From NCBI RefSeq assembly GCF_000503775.1, contig NZ_KI629787.1, positions 149,870 to 213,869 of the forward strand: 64,000 bases of DNA. Reading direction: 5' to 3'. This stretch comes from Brevibacillus panacihumi W25. Its GTDB lineage: Bacteria > Bacillota > Bacilli > Brevibacillales > Brevibacillaceae. Positions 53,950 through 62,797 of this stretch are shown here, in pieces. Below the pieces are notes generated by a model, which was not told where the DNA came from, did no database searches, and saw only the letters and a list, made by a program, of their open reading frames with translations. Each line of letters begins with the position of its first letter. The stretch's first letter is position 1. Made by a program: the position numbers and the translations under genes.

Positions 53950-55509
53950 ATGCGATCTACCTTTCACGGCTTGGAAGTAAGCAAACGCGGTTTGTTTGCT
54001 CAGCAGGCGGCACTAAATACAACTGGTCACAATATATCGAATGCGAATACGGAAGGATATAGCAGACAACGAGTAAATATGCAGGCGACAACGGGTCTGC
54101 CGTATGTAGGTTTACAGGCAAATGTTGAGGCAGGTTTGCTTGGAACTGGTGTCACCGTTGTTAGTTTACAACGCATGCGCGAAAATTATTTAGATATACA
54201 GTTTCGAAATCAAAACAAAGATTACGGTTATTGGGAAGCCCAAAGGGATGCGCTTAGTAAAATTGAAGGGATTATGAATGAACCTTCAGATACAGGCTTG
54301 CAGAAGGTAATGGATGAATTGTGGAAATCGTGGCAGGACCTTTCCAAGGAACCTGAAAGCCTTTCTGCTCGTGCGGTTGTCAGACAAAGAGCGGTTGCGG
54401 TTGCGGAAACGTTTTCTGCATTGACAAATTCATTGACGGATTTGCAGTCTGACCTGGACAATGTTGTATCAACAAAAGTTATCGAAATAAATTCCATGAC
54501 AAACCAAATCGCAAATCTTAATAAACAAATTGGTGAGTTGGTTCCTCATGGTTATGAACCAAATGATTTATTTGATCAAAGAGACCTTTTACTAGATAAA
54601 CTAGGGAAGCTTGTCAATGTCAAGGTGGCTAATGGCAATAACGGAATGATTAATGTGACAGTAGATAATAGGGAATTAATTAACGGCCAGCAATCAATTC
54701 CGATGGCGGTCACCAAGAATTCTTATGGGTTATACGATATAACCTTAGGTGGTGAACAGTTTGTACCCCAATCAGGCGGACTACTGGGGACGATGGAAGC
54801 TAGGGGTCTTCCGGTTAATGATCCTGTTACTGGCCAAACCAAAATTACTGGTCCAGTATCAAACATGCTTGAGCGTTTAAATATTCTGGCAGTTAATTTG
54901 ACGACCGAGATAAATAACTTACACAGAAGTGGGATGAATTTAAATGACATCCAAAATAGGTCAACCAATGCAGGTGCTCAACTAGAAGACATTCCTTTTT
55001 TTGTAGATTCAGATGCAGTAACAAATGATCCGAATACAAAAACATATCCAATCAATTCTTCCAAAATCCAAGTGAATCCGGCTATACTTGCTAGCTTGAA
55101 TGCAATCGCGGCAGCAACTGTAGAACAAACAGGAAGTTCTGCTGGTACATCCTTTCACGGCGATGGCAGTAATGCCCTGGCAGTAGCTGGAATCAAGTAC
55201 AATACTTACTCGTTATTTATCGGAGCCTCAAATCAACCGGAGACAACTACTCTTGATGACTTTTATCGTTATGCAATTGCACAATTGGGTGTAGACAGTC
55301 AAGAAGCTCAAAGGATGGAAAAAAACACAGAGTTATTGGTCGGGCAGGTTGATACTCAAAGACAGTCTGTTTCAGGAGTATCGATTGATGAAGAGATGTC
55401 CGAAATGGTGAAATATCAGCATGCATATAGTGCTGCAGCTCGTGTGATGACGAGTTTCGACGAAATTTTGGACAAAGTAATTAATGGGATGGGTCGTGTT
55501 GGTTTGTAA
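53950..55509 (+). CDS. flgK: Hook-filament junction protein FlgK
   Basis: 519 aa. N-terminal flagellar motif FHGLEVSKRGLFAQQAALNT and HNISNANTEGYSRQRV; C-terminal SGVSIDEEMSEMVKYQHAY and RVMTSFDEILDKVING. AAGAGGTG precedes ATG. The first ~75 bases have GC-rich codons like flgN, after which the gene turns clearly AT-rich, unlike upstream genes. Confidence 0.96.
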   Translation: MRSTFHGLEVSKRGLFAQQAALNTTGHNISNANTEGYSRQRVNMQATTGLPYVGLQANVEAGLLGTGVTVVSLQRMRENYLDIQFRNQNKDYGYWEAQRDALSKIEGIMNEPSDTGLQKVMDELWKSWQDLSKEPESLSARAVVRQRAVAVAETFSALTNSLTDLQSDLDNVVSTKVIEINSMTNQIANLNKQIGELVPHGYEPNDLFDQRDLLLDKLGKLVNVKVANGNNGMINVTVDNRELINGQQSIPMAVTKNSYGLYDITLGGEQFVPQSGGLLGTMEARGLPVNDPVTGQTKITGPVSNMLERLNILAVNLTTEINNLHRSGMNLNDIQNRSTNAGAQLEDIPFFVDSDAVTNDPNTKTYPINSSKIQVNPAILASLNAIAAATVEQTGSSAGTSFHGDGSNALAVAGIKYNTYSLFIGASNQPETTTLDDFYRYAIAQLGVDSQEAQRMEKNTELLVGQVDTQRQSVSGVSIDEEMSEMVKYQHAYSAAARVMTSFDEILDKVINGMGRVGL

Positions 55510-55536
55510 TTGCATGAGATAGGGAGTGGATTTTTA

Positions 55537-56424
55537 ATGTCAGTTCGTATTACGCAAAACATGCTGAATAACAACATGATGCGGAATTTAAATAATTCAA
55601 TGGGGATAATGGATAAATTACAAGAACAACTATCCTCTGGCCGTAAGATATCTAGACCTTCAGACGATCCTGTAGTTGCGGCTAGGGGTATGTTGTACCG
55701 TTCCTCCCTAATGGAAAACTCACAGTACCAACGTAATGCAACGGAGGCTCAATCATGGATGGAACTGTCCGACGAGTCTCTTGGGGAATCTACAAATGTA
55801 TTGCAACGAATTCGTGAATTGATGGTACAATCCGGAGATGCTAGCTTAGCGGATGATTCTTTAAAAGCAATGGCGGAAGAAATTAAGCAATTAAAAAACC
55901 AGTTGGGTAGTATTGCGAATGCGACAATTGGAGGAAGGTATATTTTTGCTGGTACTGATACTCTAAGAGCTCCTTACCAAAATGGTAATTATGTCAGCAC
56001 TAATTCTTCAGAGATACGTTTGGAGGTTAGTAAACAGGTATTTGTCCCTGTCAACGTAAATGGACAGACCATTTTTAATAAACAAGATGCTGATGGGGAT
56101 AACATGTTTAAACTTTTAGATGCAATGGCTAGTAAATTAGAGCTAGGTACGCCTGTTAACGATATGTTGGACAAAATGGATTTCCAAATTGATAATCTCC
56201 TTGCGGAAAGGGCATCCTTGGGCGCACGAGTCAATCGTATAGAATTGGTGCAAGAACGTCTGGCAACAGAAGAAGTAAACGTCAGTGAGTTAATGAGTAC
56301 GAATGAGGATGCAGATATTGCGGAAGTTATAACGAATCTGAAAACGCAAGAAAACGTTCATCGCTCAGCTTTGGGGGCTGGAGCCAGAATTATTCAGCCT
56401 ACGTTGTTGGATTTCTTAAGATGA
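55537..56424 (+). CDS. flgL: Hook-filament junction protein FlgL
   Basis: 295 aa from ATG 55537, with GGGAGTGG ahead; the frame from 55510 has no better site. Flagellin-like ends: MSVRITQNMLNNNMMRNLNN and LSSGRKISRPSDDPVVAARG, C-terminus ENVHRSALGAGARIIQPTLL. AT-rich like flgK. Confidence 0.95.
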   Translation: MSVRITQNMLNNNMMRNLNNSMGIMDKLQEQLSSGRKISRPSDDPVVAARGMLYRSSLMENSQYQRNATEAQSWMELSDESLGESTNVLQRIRELMVQSGDASLADDSLKAMAEEIKQLKNQLGSIANATIGGRYIFAGTDTLRAPYQNGNYVSTNSSEIRLEVSKQVFVPVNVNGQTIFNKQDADGDNMFKLLDAMASKLELGTPVNDMLDKMDFQIDNLLAERASLGARVNRIELVQERLATEEVNVSELMSTNEDADIAEVITNLKTQENVHRSALGAGARIIQPTLLDFLR

Positions 56425-56452
56425 TAAAACTTGTAAAAGGAGCGTAAGTAAG

Positions 56453-57028
56453 ATGCGTATTCCTCAAATTCAAATGCAGCAGACTTATGCTCAATTAGGG
56501 TTAAATATAAATAAACCTGTACAAGAGATTCAACAACCAAGAGCAGAACTAAACTTGCGTCAAGAACCTGCGATAATAGAAATTCGCCAAGCTAAAGGCT
56601 CATTGACTATTGATTCAAGTGAAGCCCGCGAAAATATTGATATGCGTGGGCCGTTACGACGGACTAGAGACAATGCTGATTACGGATATCGTATGGCAAT
56701 GGAAGCAATTGCTTCGATTAGTGAAGAAGGGGACCAATTAAGATCGATTGAAAATAAACAGGATGCGATTGTAGCAATATCTGAGCGGGAGTCAATGCCT
56801 CGAGAATCGGAGATCATTGCCGCAGGTTCTATAGTTGGGGATGGTATTGAGATTCGTTATAATTTTCAACCACTCGATATACAGGTGCAAGAACGTGGAA
56901 AAACGATGGATCCAGAAATAAAACGACCTATTCATAACTACAAGCCTGGAAAGGTTGAGGGCTATATGCTAAGATGGGGAAGTTTGCAGATTGATGTAAT
57001 AGGTCTACATATGGATCAAAGGATATAA
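56453..57028 (+). CDS. yviE: YviE / DUF6470 family protein
   Basis: 191 aa. N-terminus RIPQIQMQQTYAQLGLNINK is typical of YviE. Function unknown; always between flgL and fliW in these bacteria. AAAAGGAGCG precedes ATG. Low GC. Confidence 0.88.
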   Translation: MRIPQIQMQQTYAQLGLNINKPVQEIQQPRAELNLRQEPAIIEIRQAKGSLTIDSSEARENIDMRGPLRRTRDNADYGYRMAMEAIASISEEGDQLRSIENKQDAIVAISERESMPRESEIIAAGSIVGDGIEIRYNFQPLDIQVQERGKTMDPEIKRPIHNYKPGKVEGYMLRWGSLQIDVIGLHMDQRI

Positions 57029-57045
57029 TCAAAGGAGACGCGAAT

Positions 57046-57447
57046 ATGTCAGGAACCCAAAATATCTCGATTGGTAAACTTTTTTTTGAAGAAGGGTTGC
57101 CGGGTTTTCCCGACATGCAGTTTTTCAATATCAGCAAGGAAGAGGCAAATGCCCCTTTTTATCAAATGAACTCAACGGAAGATGAGACGATTGGCTTTTG
57201 GTTGATTGATCCTTTTGTCTTTTTTCCAGAGTATCAATTTGTCTTGCCTGAATACGCCAAAGCTTCCCTTCGATTAGAGGACCAGAATCCATCAGTGGCT
57301 GTTCTCAACATCATTACCTTGCGCGAAGAAGGGCAAATAACAATAAACTTGAAAGCACCAATAGTCATTAACCGTGAAAATCGGATGGCCAAACAGGTTA
57401 TTCTAAATGAAGAGAGCTACTCATTGAGGCATCCCCTGTTTCAATAG
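57046..57447 (+). CDS. fliW: Flagellar assembly factor FliW
   Basis: 133 aa. Typical features LFFEEGLPGFPDMQFFNI and YQFVLPEYAKASL, then NIITLREEGQITINLKAPIV. It binds either flagellin or CsrA and so relieves CsrA repression once flagellin is exported. AAAGGAGACG precedes ATG. Just upstream of csrA and hag, the usual set. Confidence 0.95.
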   Translation: MSGTQNISIGKLFFEEGLPGFPDMQFFNISKEEANAPFYQMNSTEDETIGFWLIDPFVFFPEYQFVLPEYAKASLRLEDQNPSVAVLNIITLREEGQITINLKAPIVINRENRMAKQVILNEESYSLRHPLFQ

Positions 57448-57481
57448 CAGGAGTAAACCGGTTAGGGGCAGGTGAATATTG

Positions 57482-57712
57482 ATGTTGGTATTGTCCCGGA
57501 AAATGGGCGAGTCGATCATGATCGGGGATCAAATCGAGGTAAAAGTAGTAGCAGTGGATGGAGATACAATCCGCCTGGGAATAAACGCTCCACGAGAAAT
57601 AAGTGTTCACAGAAAAGAGATCTATATAGGAATTAAAGAGGAAAATAAAGTGGCTTCCCAGTCGAAACTAGATTGGGAAAAGATGAAAAAATGGATACCA
57701 GAAAGCAAGTGA
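57482..57712 (+). CDS. csrA: Carbon storage regulator CsrA
   Basis: 76 aa from ATG 57482; the TTG at 57479 is read as non-coding. MLVLSRKMGESIMIGDQIEV, RLGINAPREISVHRKEIY. An RNA-binding dimer that blocks hag translation by covering its ribosome site. A full set of conserved residues (Arg6, GV-type core, RREI-like HRKEI) is present. Targets are visible in the hag leader. Confidence 0.96.
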   Translation: MLVLSRKMGESIMIGDQIEVKVVAVDGDTIRLGINAPREISVHRKEIYIGIKEENKVASQSKLDWEKMKKWIPESK

Positions 57713-57722
57713 GAAGGTAGAG

Positions 57723-57760
57723 CTGACGAACCTACAAATTTCGTCAGTTTTTTTTATTTT
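57723..57760 (+). terminator. Terminator after csrA
   Basis: CTGACGAA (57723-57730) pairs with TTCGTCAG (57740-57747), followed by a long T-run. Confidence 0.88.
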
Positions 57761-57774
57761 TGACTAGAAACTGC

Positions 57775-57803
57775 TAAACTGCACAACCTCCATTACCGAT
57801 ATA
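57775..57803 (+). promoter_or_regulatory. Sigma-D promoter of hag
   Basis: TAAA (57775-57778) and ACCGATAT (57795-57802), 16 bp apart, fit the SigD consensus TAAA-N15-GCCGATAA. It lies about 100 bases before the hag start. Confidence 0.85.
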
Positions 57804-57861
57804 AGTAGTGAAGGGGAAATCTCACAAGCGCGCGATTGAGTGATGTCCCTAATCTCATAGA

Positions 57862-57894
57862 GCCACATGGACGTGGCCTAGTAAATCAAGGAGG
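57862..57894 (+). promoter_or_regulatory. CsrA binding sites in the hag leader
   Basis: Site 1 is a hairpin GCCAC (57862-57866) and GTGGC (57873-57877) with ATGGAC in the loop, so GGA is exposed as CsrA prefers; ACATGGACGT fits the known SELEX consensus. Site 2 is CAAGGAGG (57887-57894), overlapping the ribosome site. The pair mirrors the two-site design in Bacillus hag. Confidence 0.8.
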
Positions 57895-57902
57895 AATATA
57901 AC

Positions 57903-59048
57903 ATGCGTATTAATCACAACATTGCTGCACTGAACACTCACCGTGCTCTTTCTGCTAACACAGCAAACTCTTCCAAATCCCTGGAGAAACTGTCTTCCGG
58001 TCTGCGTATCAACCGCGCTGGTGACGATGCTGCGGGTCTCGCAATCTCCGAAAAAATGCGTGGCCAAATCCGCGGTCTGGATATGGCACAGAAGAACTCC
58101 CAAGATGGAATCTCTCTGATCCAGACAGCTGAGGGTGCGCTGACTGAAACGCACAGCATTCTGCAACGTATGCGTGAACTGGCTGTTCAATCTTCCAACG
58201 ATACCAACACTGACGCAGACCGTGCGGAATTGCAAAAAGAGATCGATCAATTAATCGAAGAGGTTGATCGTATTGCTTCCACTACTGAATTCAACACTCA
58301 AAAACTGTTGAATGGTGATAAGAGTGGTATCAATGCAACTACTGGGTCCGTAAAGATCAATGAGAAGACTTCTGATGTATTCGCTTCAGTTGATTTTGCA
58401 AGTAGTTCTGCATCTGTAGACAATAACTCTTACAATGTTCGTATTACATCAGCTACTACAGGTGGCGATTATGTTGTTGCATGGACAGATCAAAAAGGTC
58501 AATCAGGAACTGTAACAGTTACTGGCGGTGCTGCTGGGGCTATTACGATCGGTGGTGCAGATGGGGTAGAGCTTACATTAAATGCTCTGTCAACACTAAG
58601 CATTGGTAAAGAAGCAACCATTACTGCCCGTGCAGACGTGAATGATATCGAAGATTCCTCTTTGACTTACCAAATCGGTGCCAACTCCTCGCAAACAATG
58701 CGAGTAAGCATCGAAGATATGAGTGCTTCTGCATTGCATATCGATGGTCTTAAAGTAGATTCTGCTTCTGCTGCTGAGGCATCTATCTCTGCAATCAATA
58801 AAGCAATCGAAGATGTTTCGACCCAACGTGCAAAACTGGGTGCATTCCAAAACCGTCTGGAACATACTATCAACAACCTGGGCGCTGCATCCGAAAACTT
58901 GAGCGCAGCCGAGTCCCGTATTCGCGACGTAGACATGGCGAAAGAGATGATGGACTTCACTAAAAACAACATCCTTACTCAAGCTGCTCAAGCAATGCTT
59001 GCACAAGCTAACCAGCAACCACAAGGTGTACTGCAACTTCTCCGTTAA
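57903..59048 (+). CDS. hag: Flagellin Hag
   Basis: 381 aa. Conserved D0/D1 ends: MRINHNIAALNTHRALSANT, SGLRINRAGDDAAGLAISEK at the start; RLEHTINNLGAASENLSAAE and DFTKNNILTQAAQAMLAQAN at the end. The middle (about residues 135-265) is a Thr/Ser/Ala-rich variable domain, larger than the Bacillus form, and a likely glycosylation surface. AAGGAGGAA at the ribosome site. SigD promoter and CsrA control. Confidence 0.97.
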   Translation: MRINHNIAALNTHRALSANTANSSKSLEKLSSGLRINRAGDDAAGLAISEKMRGQIRGLDMAQKNSQDGISLIQTAEGALTETHSILQRMRELAVQSSNDTNTDADRAELQKEIDQLIEEVDRIASTTEFNTQKLLNGDKSGINATTGSVKINEKTSDVFASVDFASSSASVDNNSYNVRITSATTGGDYVVAWTDQKGQSGTVTVTGGAAGAITIGGADGVELTLNALSTLSIGKEATITARADVNDIEDSSLTYQIGANSSQTMRVSIEDMSASALHIDGLKVDSASAAEASISAINKAIEDVSTQRAKLGAFQNRLEHTINNLGAASENLSAAESRIRDVDMAKEMMDFTKNNILTQAAQAMLAQANQQPQGVLQLLR

Positions 59049-59070
59049 TTTAAATTAGAAAAATAGTACG

Positions 59071-59105
59071 TAGTAAAAGCCAACACAATGTTGGCTTTTA
59101 CTACC
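59071..59105 (+). terminator. Terminator after hag
   Basis: A 15-bp perfect stem: TAGTAAAAGCCAACA (59071-59085) and its complement (59089-59103) with a CAA loop. A stem carrying four A/T pairs can work on both strands. Confidence 0.85.
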
Positions 59106-59119
59106 TTTTGGGAGGAAAA

Positions 59120-59455
59120 ATGGAAAATATTTATTTTCTCGCGCGCTCAATAAAAGAACTACTTTTGAATTTATCTCAGCGTTGCACGGCTTTAGCAGAG
59201 TTGTATCAAACAAGTGAAGAGAAGGAGGGAAATACACGATTTATCTATTTTATAGAGGATATTAATACACTTTCAGAAGCAGTATCTCATATTCATTCTG
59301 TATACCCTGAAATCTCAATAGATGAATTGAATTCAAAACTGGCCTTAGTATTGGAACAGATGGAAAATCAGGACTTCCTTTATGTAGCTGATTTATTGAA
59401 ATTTGAATTACAACCATTATTAGAATTTTGGAGTGGGACGATTATCGATGGATAA
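59120..59455 (+). CDS. Small helical protein after hag (possible flagellar chaperone-like)
   Basis: 111 aa from ATG 59120, with GGGAGG ahead. All-helical, acidic (LYQTSEEKEGN, EISIDELNSKLALVLEQMEN). Size and place match small FliS/FliT-type chaperones or the short proteins that go with flagellin glycosylation enzymes, but I cannot assign it. It overlaps the next gene by eight bases. Confidence 0.6.
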   Translation: MENIYFLARSIKELLLNLSQRCTALAELYQTSEEKEGNTRFIYFIEDINTLSEAVSHIHSVYPEISIDELNSKLALVLEQMENQDFLYVADLLKFELQPLLEFWSGTIIDG

Positions 59456-61364
59456 AAAGATTAAGCTCAGTATTTGCATGATAGTAAAGGACGAGGAGAA
59501 GAATCTTGAGAGATGTTTGTCTAGCCTCCAACTGTTGAATCAAAGACATGATGTAGAACTGATTATAGTCGACACTGGTTCTACTGATAAGACGATAGAG
59601 ATTGCTCAGGCATACACTGAGAATGTTTTTTATCACGAATGGAACGGGAATTTCTCCGATATGCGTAACATATCAATCTCTTATGCAAAGGGAGAATGGT
59701 TGTTCATCATTGATGCGGATGAAGAATTGCAAGATCCTGAAAAGCTGAGCTTGTTAATGGATAAGAAGAGTTTATCAGACTTTAATACAGTAGTTATTCG
59801 TGTGAAGAATTTTGTTTCATCAGATCAAAACATATTTATCATCAATAAGTCAGAGCGGTTATTCCGTAATGATGGTTTTTGTTATCAGGGGTCCGTACAT
59901 AATCAACCAAGGTTTAAAATGCCAATCCTTTTTGTAACCGATATCTTTTTAAAACATTACGGGTATAACAGTGAAGATAAAGAGTTAATGGAAAAGAAGT
60001 TTCAAAGAACTAGCAAGCTGCTATTGGAAGAATTGAAAAAGAATCCGGAAAATATTTATTATCATTTTCAATTATCCAGAACTTATTCTATGCATGGTGA
60101 TTATAAAGAAGCTTATAAAGAAGCTAAACAAGCATATGAATTACTTTCAGGAAATGAAATTAATAAAAAGATACAATATTTGTATGTATACCATGAATAT
60201 GTAAGGATGTCTATCCTGTTAGGTAGGTACGAGGAAGCTAAAAAGGCTTGTACAGAGGGATTGGAAATAAATCCTAACTATATTGACCTCCAATATTATA
60301 TGGGGGTTATCTATGAAGAATGTGGAGATAAACAGTCTGCATTCGAAGCGCGGCTTATTTACTTAAAATTACATAAAAAATTTACTGAAGATCGTTTTGA
60401 TGACAAGGGTTTAATAGAACTATATAAGTTAGATGATAATTCCAAGTACGAAATCTTGTTTAAAGTTGCTCATTTCTATTATGACAATAAGAATTTTACT
60501 AAAGCTGAAGAGTTTTTAAAACCAGTAATTGATAACGAACCAAAGATCCTTCTATATACCAAAATACTGTTAGATGGTAAACAATTTACAGGCTTACGAG
60601 AATATTATGATTCATTAACTGAAGGGGATAAGGATAAGCTTGTCAATCTTTTAGAAGTTCACCGTAAGGAATTAGATGAACAAGAAAAATATGAATTGGC
60701 GCGAGCATTTATTGAAGGTGAGGGATGTTATCATCAATTAAATAAGATACGGACTACTCCTGATGAAAAGGTATTGTTTGAAGCTAAGTCATTTCTGGCA
60801 GAACACGATATTAACAACTTACCTTTATTCTATGCTGAAGTTTTCTCTCGAATAATGGAATATCCCATTTTTTGGCAAGAATTGAAAAAATTAAAGAGTG
60901 CTATTGTAAGAAAAGTTATTAAGGAATTGGTACTTCTGAATCATAATCATAAAGTTAGCCTTGAAACATTGGTTTCAAAAATGAAGATACGACACGATGA
61001 TTACCAAGGTAATCGTATATTTATCTGCATCATCTATGTATTACTTGTAATGGATCTAGAGAAACATGGTAAGGAAAATATTGAAATGGAACCAGAACTT
61101 CTTCGTTTGTTCGATAAATACCTGGAATACGGGATTCAATACATTAAATGTTTTTATCAAATGGATAAATTTCGTCTGATCTATACAACAGTAGAAAATT
61201 CTGAAGAACAGTTCTTTATGCTTATGTATTTGTATAATCAAGCGATGACTTCAAGGAATTTCAAAGTAGCCTTGAATTACATGCGCGAGATTGTTTCTGT
61301 TTATCCGGTTATGAGCCCCTTTTTAAAAAATACGGCAAATAATTTAAACGGCGATATTATATAA
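59448..61364 (+). CDS. Family 2 glycosyltransferase with TPR repeats
   Basis: 638 aa from ATG 59448. The N-terminal GT2 domain (about 1-230) has ICMIVKDEEKNLERCLSSL, IIVDTGSTDKTIEIA and the metal motif FIIDADEELQ. TPR-like helices follow (YYHFQLSRTYSMHGDYKEAY, YYMGVIYEECGDKQSAFEAR). The order fits enzymes that glycosylate flagellin or surface glycans from the cytosolic side. Low GC. Coupled to the previous gene by overlap. Confidence 0.85.
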   Translation: MDKKIKLSICMIVKDEEKNLERCLSSLQLLNQRHDVELIIVDTGSTDKTIEIAQAYTENVFYHEWNGNFSDMRNISISYAKGEWLFIIDADEELQDPEKLSLLMDKKSLSDFNTVVIRVKNFVSSDQNIFIINKSERLFRNDGFCYQGSVHNQPRFKMPILFVTDIFLKHYGYNSEDKELMEKKFQRTSKLLLEELKKNPENIYYHFQLSRTYSMHGDYKEAYKEAKQAYELLSGNEINKKIQYLYVYHEYVRMSILLGRYEEAKKACTEGLEINPNYIDLQYYMGVIYEECGDKQSAFEARLIYLKLHKKFTEDRFDDKGLIELYKLDDNSKYEILFKVAHFYYDNKNFTKAEEFLKPVIDNEPKILLYTKILLDGKQFTGLREYYDSLTEGDKDKLVNLLEVHRKELDEQEKYELARAFIEGEGCYHQLNKIRTTPDEKVLFEAKSFLAEHDINNLPLFYAEVFSRIMEYPIFWQELKKLKSAIVRKVIKELVLLNHNHKVSLETLVSKMKIRHDDYQGNRIFICIIYVLLVMDLEKHGKENIEMEPELLRLFDKYLEYGIQYIKCFYQMDKFRLIYTTVENSEEQFFMLMYLYNQAMTSRNFKVALNYMREIVSVYPVMSPFLKNTANNLNGDII

Positions 61365-61450
61365 AAAAAAAGATACACATGAACGATTTATAGTTAAGAT
61401 GTGCAACATGCTTTAGTAACCTTGCAAATTACAAAAAGGGAGCAAGTACC

Positions 61451-62782
61451 ATGCAACACGAAAATTTAGCCGGGATTCAAAAAATTAAGCAAAGCATAGA
61501 GAATTTGGTTAATTCAGGAAACGCCACTGAAGCCAAGGAGATTTTAAAAAAATATAAAGGAATATTTTTAGAAGATAGTTCTTGGTTATGCGCTACTAAT
61601 GCAGTGATTTGTATTTTAGAAAATGATTATGAGGAAGCCAAAAAACAACTTCAGCATGGCCTAGAGAGTTCACCGTTTAATGCTAATTTATTGTTTAATT
61701 TAGGATACGTATACGAACAGTTGGGAGAACATCAATTAGCATATGATTATTATATTGATGCAGAGTACGCACTTAATCAAAATGAGAAAAAGATCGCTAA
61801 AGAGGCATTAAGAAATATTCAACAGCTTGATCAGAAAGTAATTAAAAAGAAAGCTATCGCATTTATTGTTAAACCAGGCATGGATAGTTTCTTAGAAGAC
61901 CTAATAAAAGGCTTCAAAGGAGAGTATCGGGTAAAAAAGGTGGTTGTTAAAGAAACTTCGCAAATCGAACAGGCTATGAAATGGTCCGATGTAAGTTGGT
62001 TCGAATGGTGTGATGAGTTAATTATTTATGCAAGTAAAACTAACCTGGCATCCACAAGAAAAATTATATGCCGGTTGCATAGTTATGAAGCCTTTACTAA
62101 TTCAATTCATGCGGTGAAATGGACTGCTGTTGATAAAGTAATTTTTGTTGCGGAACACATTCGTGAAATTGTTGGAAAACAGGTAAGGATAAATGAACAA
62201 CGAATGGAAATTGTGGCAAATGGCATCAATGAAGAAAAATTTAAATATGCGACTAGAAAGAAAGGCTACAATATTGCATATGTTGGTTACATTAATTACA
62301 AGAAAGGACCCATGTTATTATTACAAGTTATAAAAGCACTAGTAGATAAAGATTCACGGTTTCAATTGCATATTGCTGGTCAGTTTCAGGATATTAGAGA
62401 TCAATTGTATTTTCAACAAATGATACAAGAATGGAAACTGCAGAAAAATATTAACTTTCATGGTTGGCAGGATGATATAGATAAATGGCTTGAAGACAAA
62501 GAGTTTCTTATATCTACGAGCTTATTAGAAAGCCAACAATTATCAATTATGGAAGCTATGGCTAAAGGAATAAAACCGGTCATTCATAACTTTTATGGAG
62601 CTAAGAATATTTATCCTTCTCAATATGTTTGGAGTACTATTAATGAAGCTGTTGAAATGATTTTAGAAAATGAATATGACTCCAATGAGTATCGTGGATT
62701 TGTACAAAGAAGGTATTCAGCGAATGACATGAATAATAGACTGTTGAAGCTCATCAGAGAGGTTGTTGAAAATGAAAATTAA
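61451..62782 (+). CDS. Family 4 glycosyltransferase with N-terminal TPR
   Basis: 443 aa. N-terminal TPR-like helices (NLVNSGNATEAKEILKKYKG, LLFNLGYVYEQLGEHQLAYD) and a GT4 C-terminal half: NIAYVGYINYKKGPMLLLQV, NFHGWQDDIDKWL, STSLLESQQLSIMEAMAKGI. AAAAGGGAGC precedes ATG. It likely adds a second sugar in the same glycan. AT-rich like its neighbours. Confidence 0.85.
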   Translation: MQHENLAGIQKIKQSIENLVNSGNATEAKEILKKYKGIFLEDSSWLCATNAVICILENDYEEAKKQLQHGLESSPFNANLLFNLGYVYEQLGEHQLAYDYYIDAEYALNQNEKKIAKEALRNIQQLDQKVIKKKAIAFIVKPGMDSFLEDLIKGFKGEYRVKKVVVKETSQIEQAMKWSDVSWFEWCDELIIYASKTNLASTRKIICRLHSYEAFTNSIHAVKWTAVDKVIFVAEHIREIVGKQVRINEQRMEIVANGINEEKFKYATRKKGYNIAYVGYINYKKGPMLLLQVIKALVDKDSRFQLHIAGQFQDIRDQLYFQQMIQEWKLQKNINFHGWQDDIDKWLEDKEFLISTSLLESQQLSIMEAMAKGIKPVIHNFYGAKNIYPSQYVWSTINEAVEMILENEYDSNEYRGFVQRRYSANDMNNRLLKLIREVVENEN

Positions 62783-62797
62783 TAAAGGGGGATTTTC

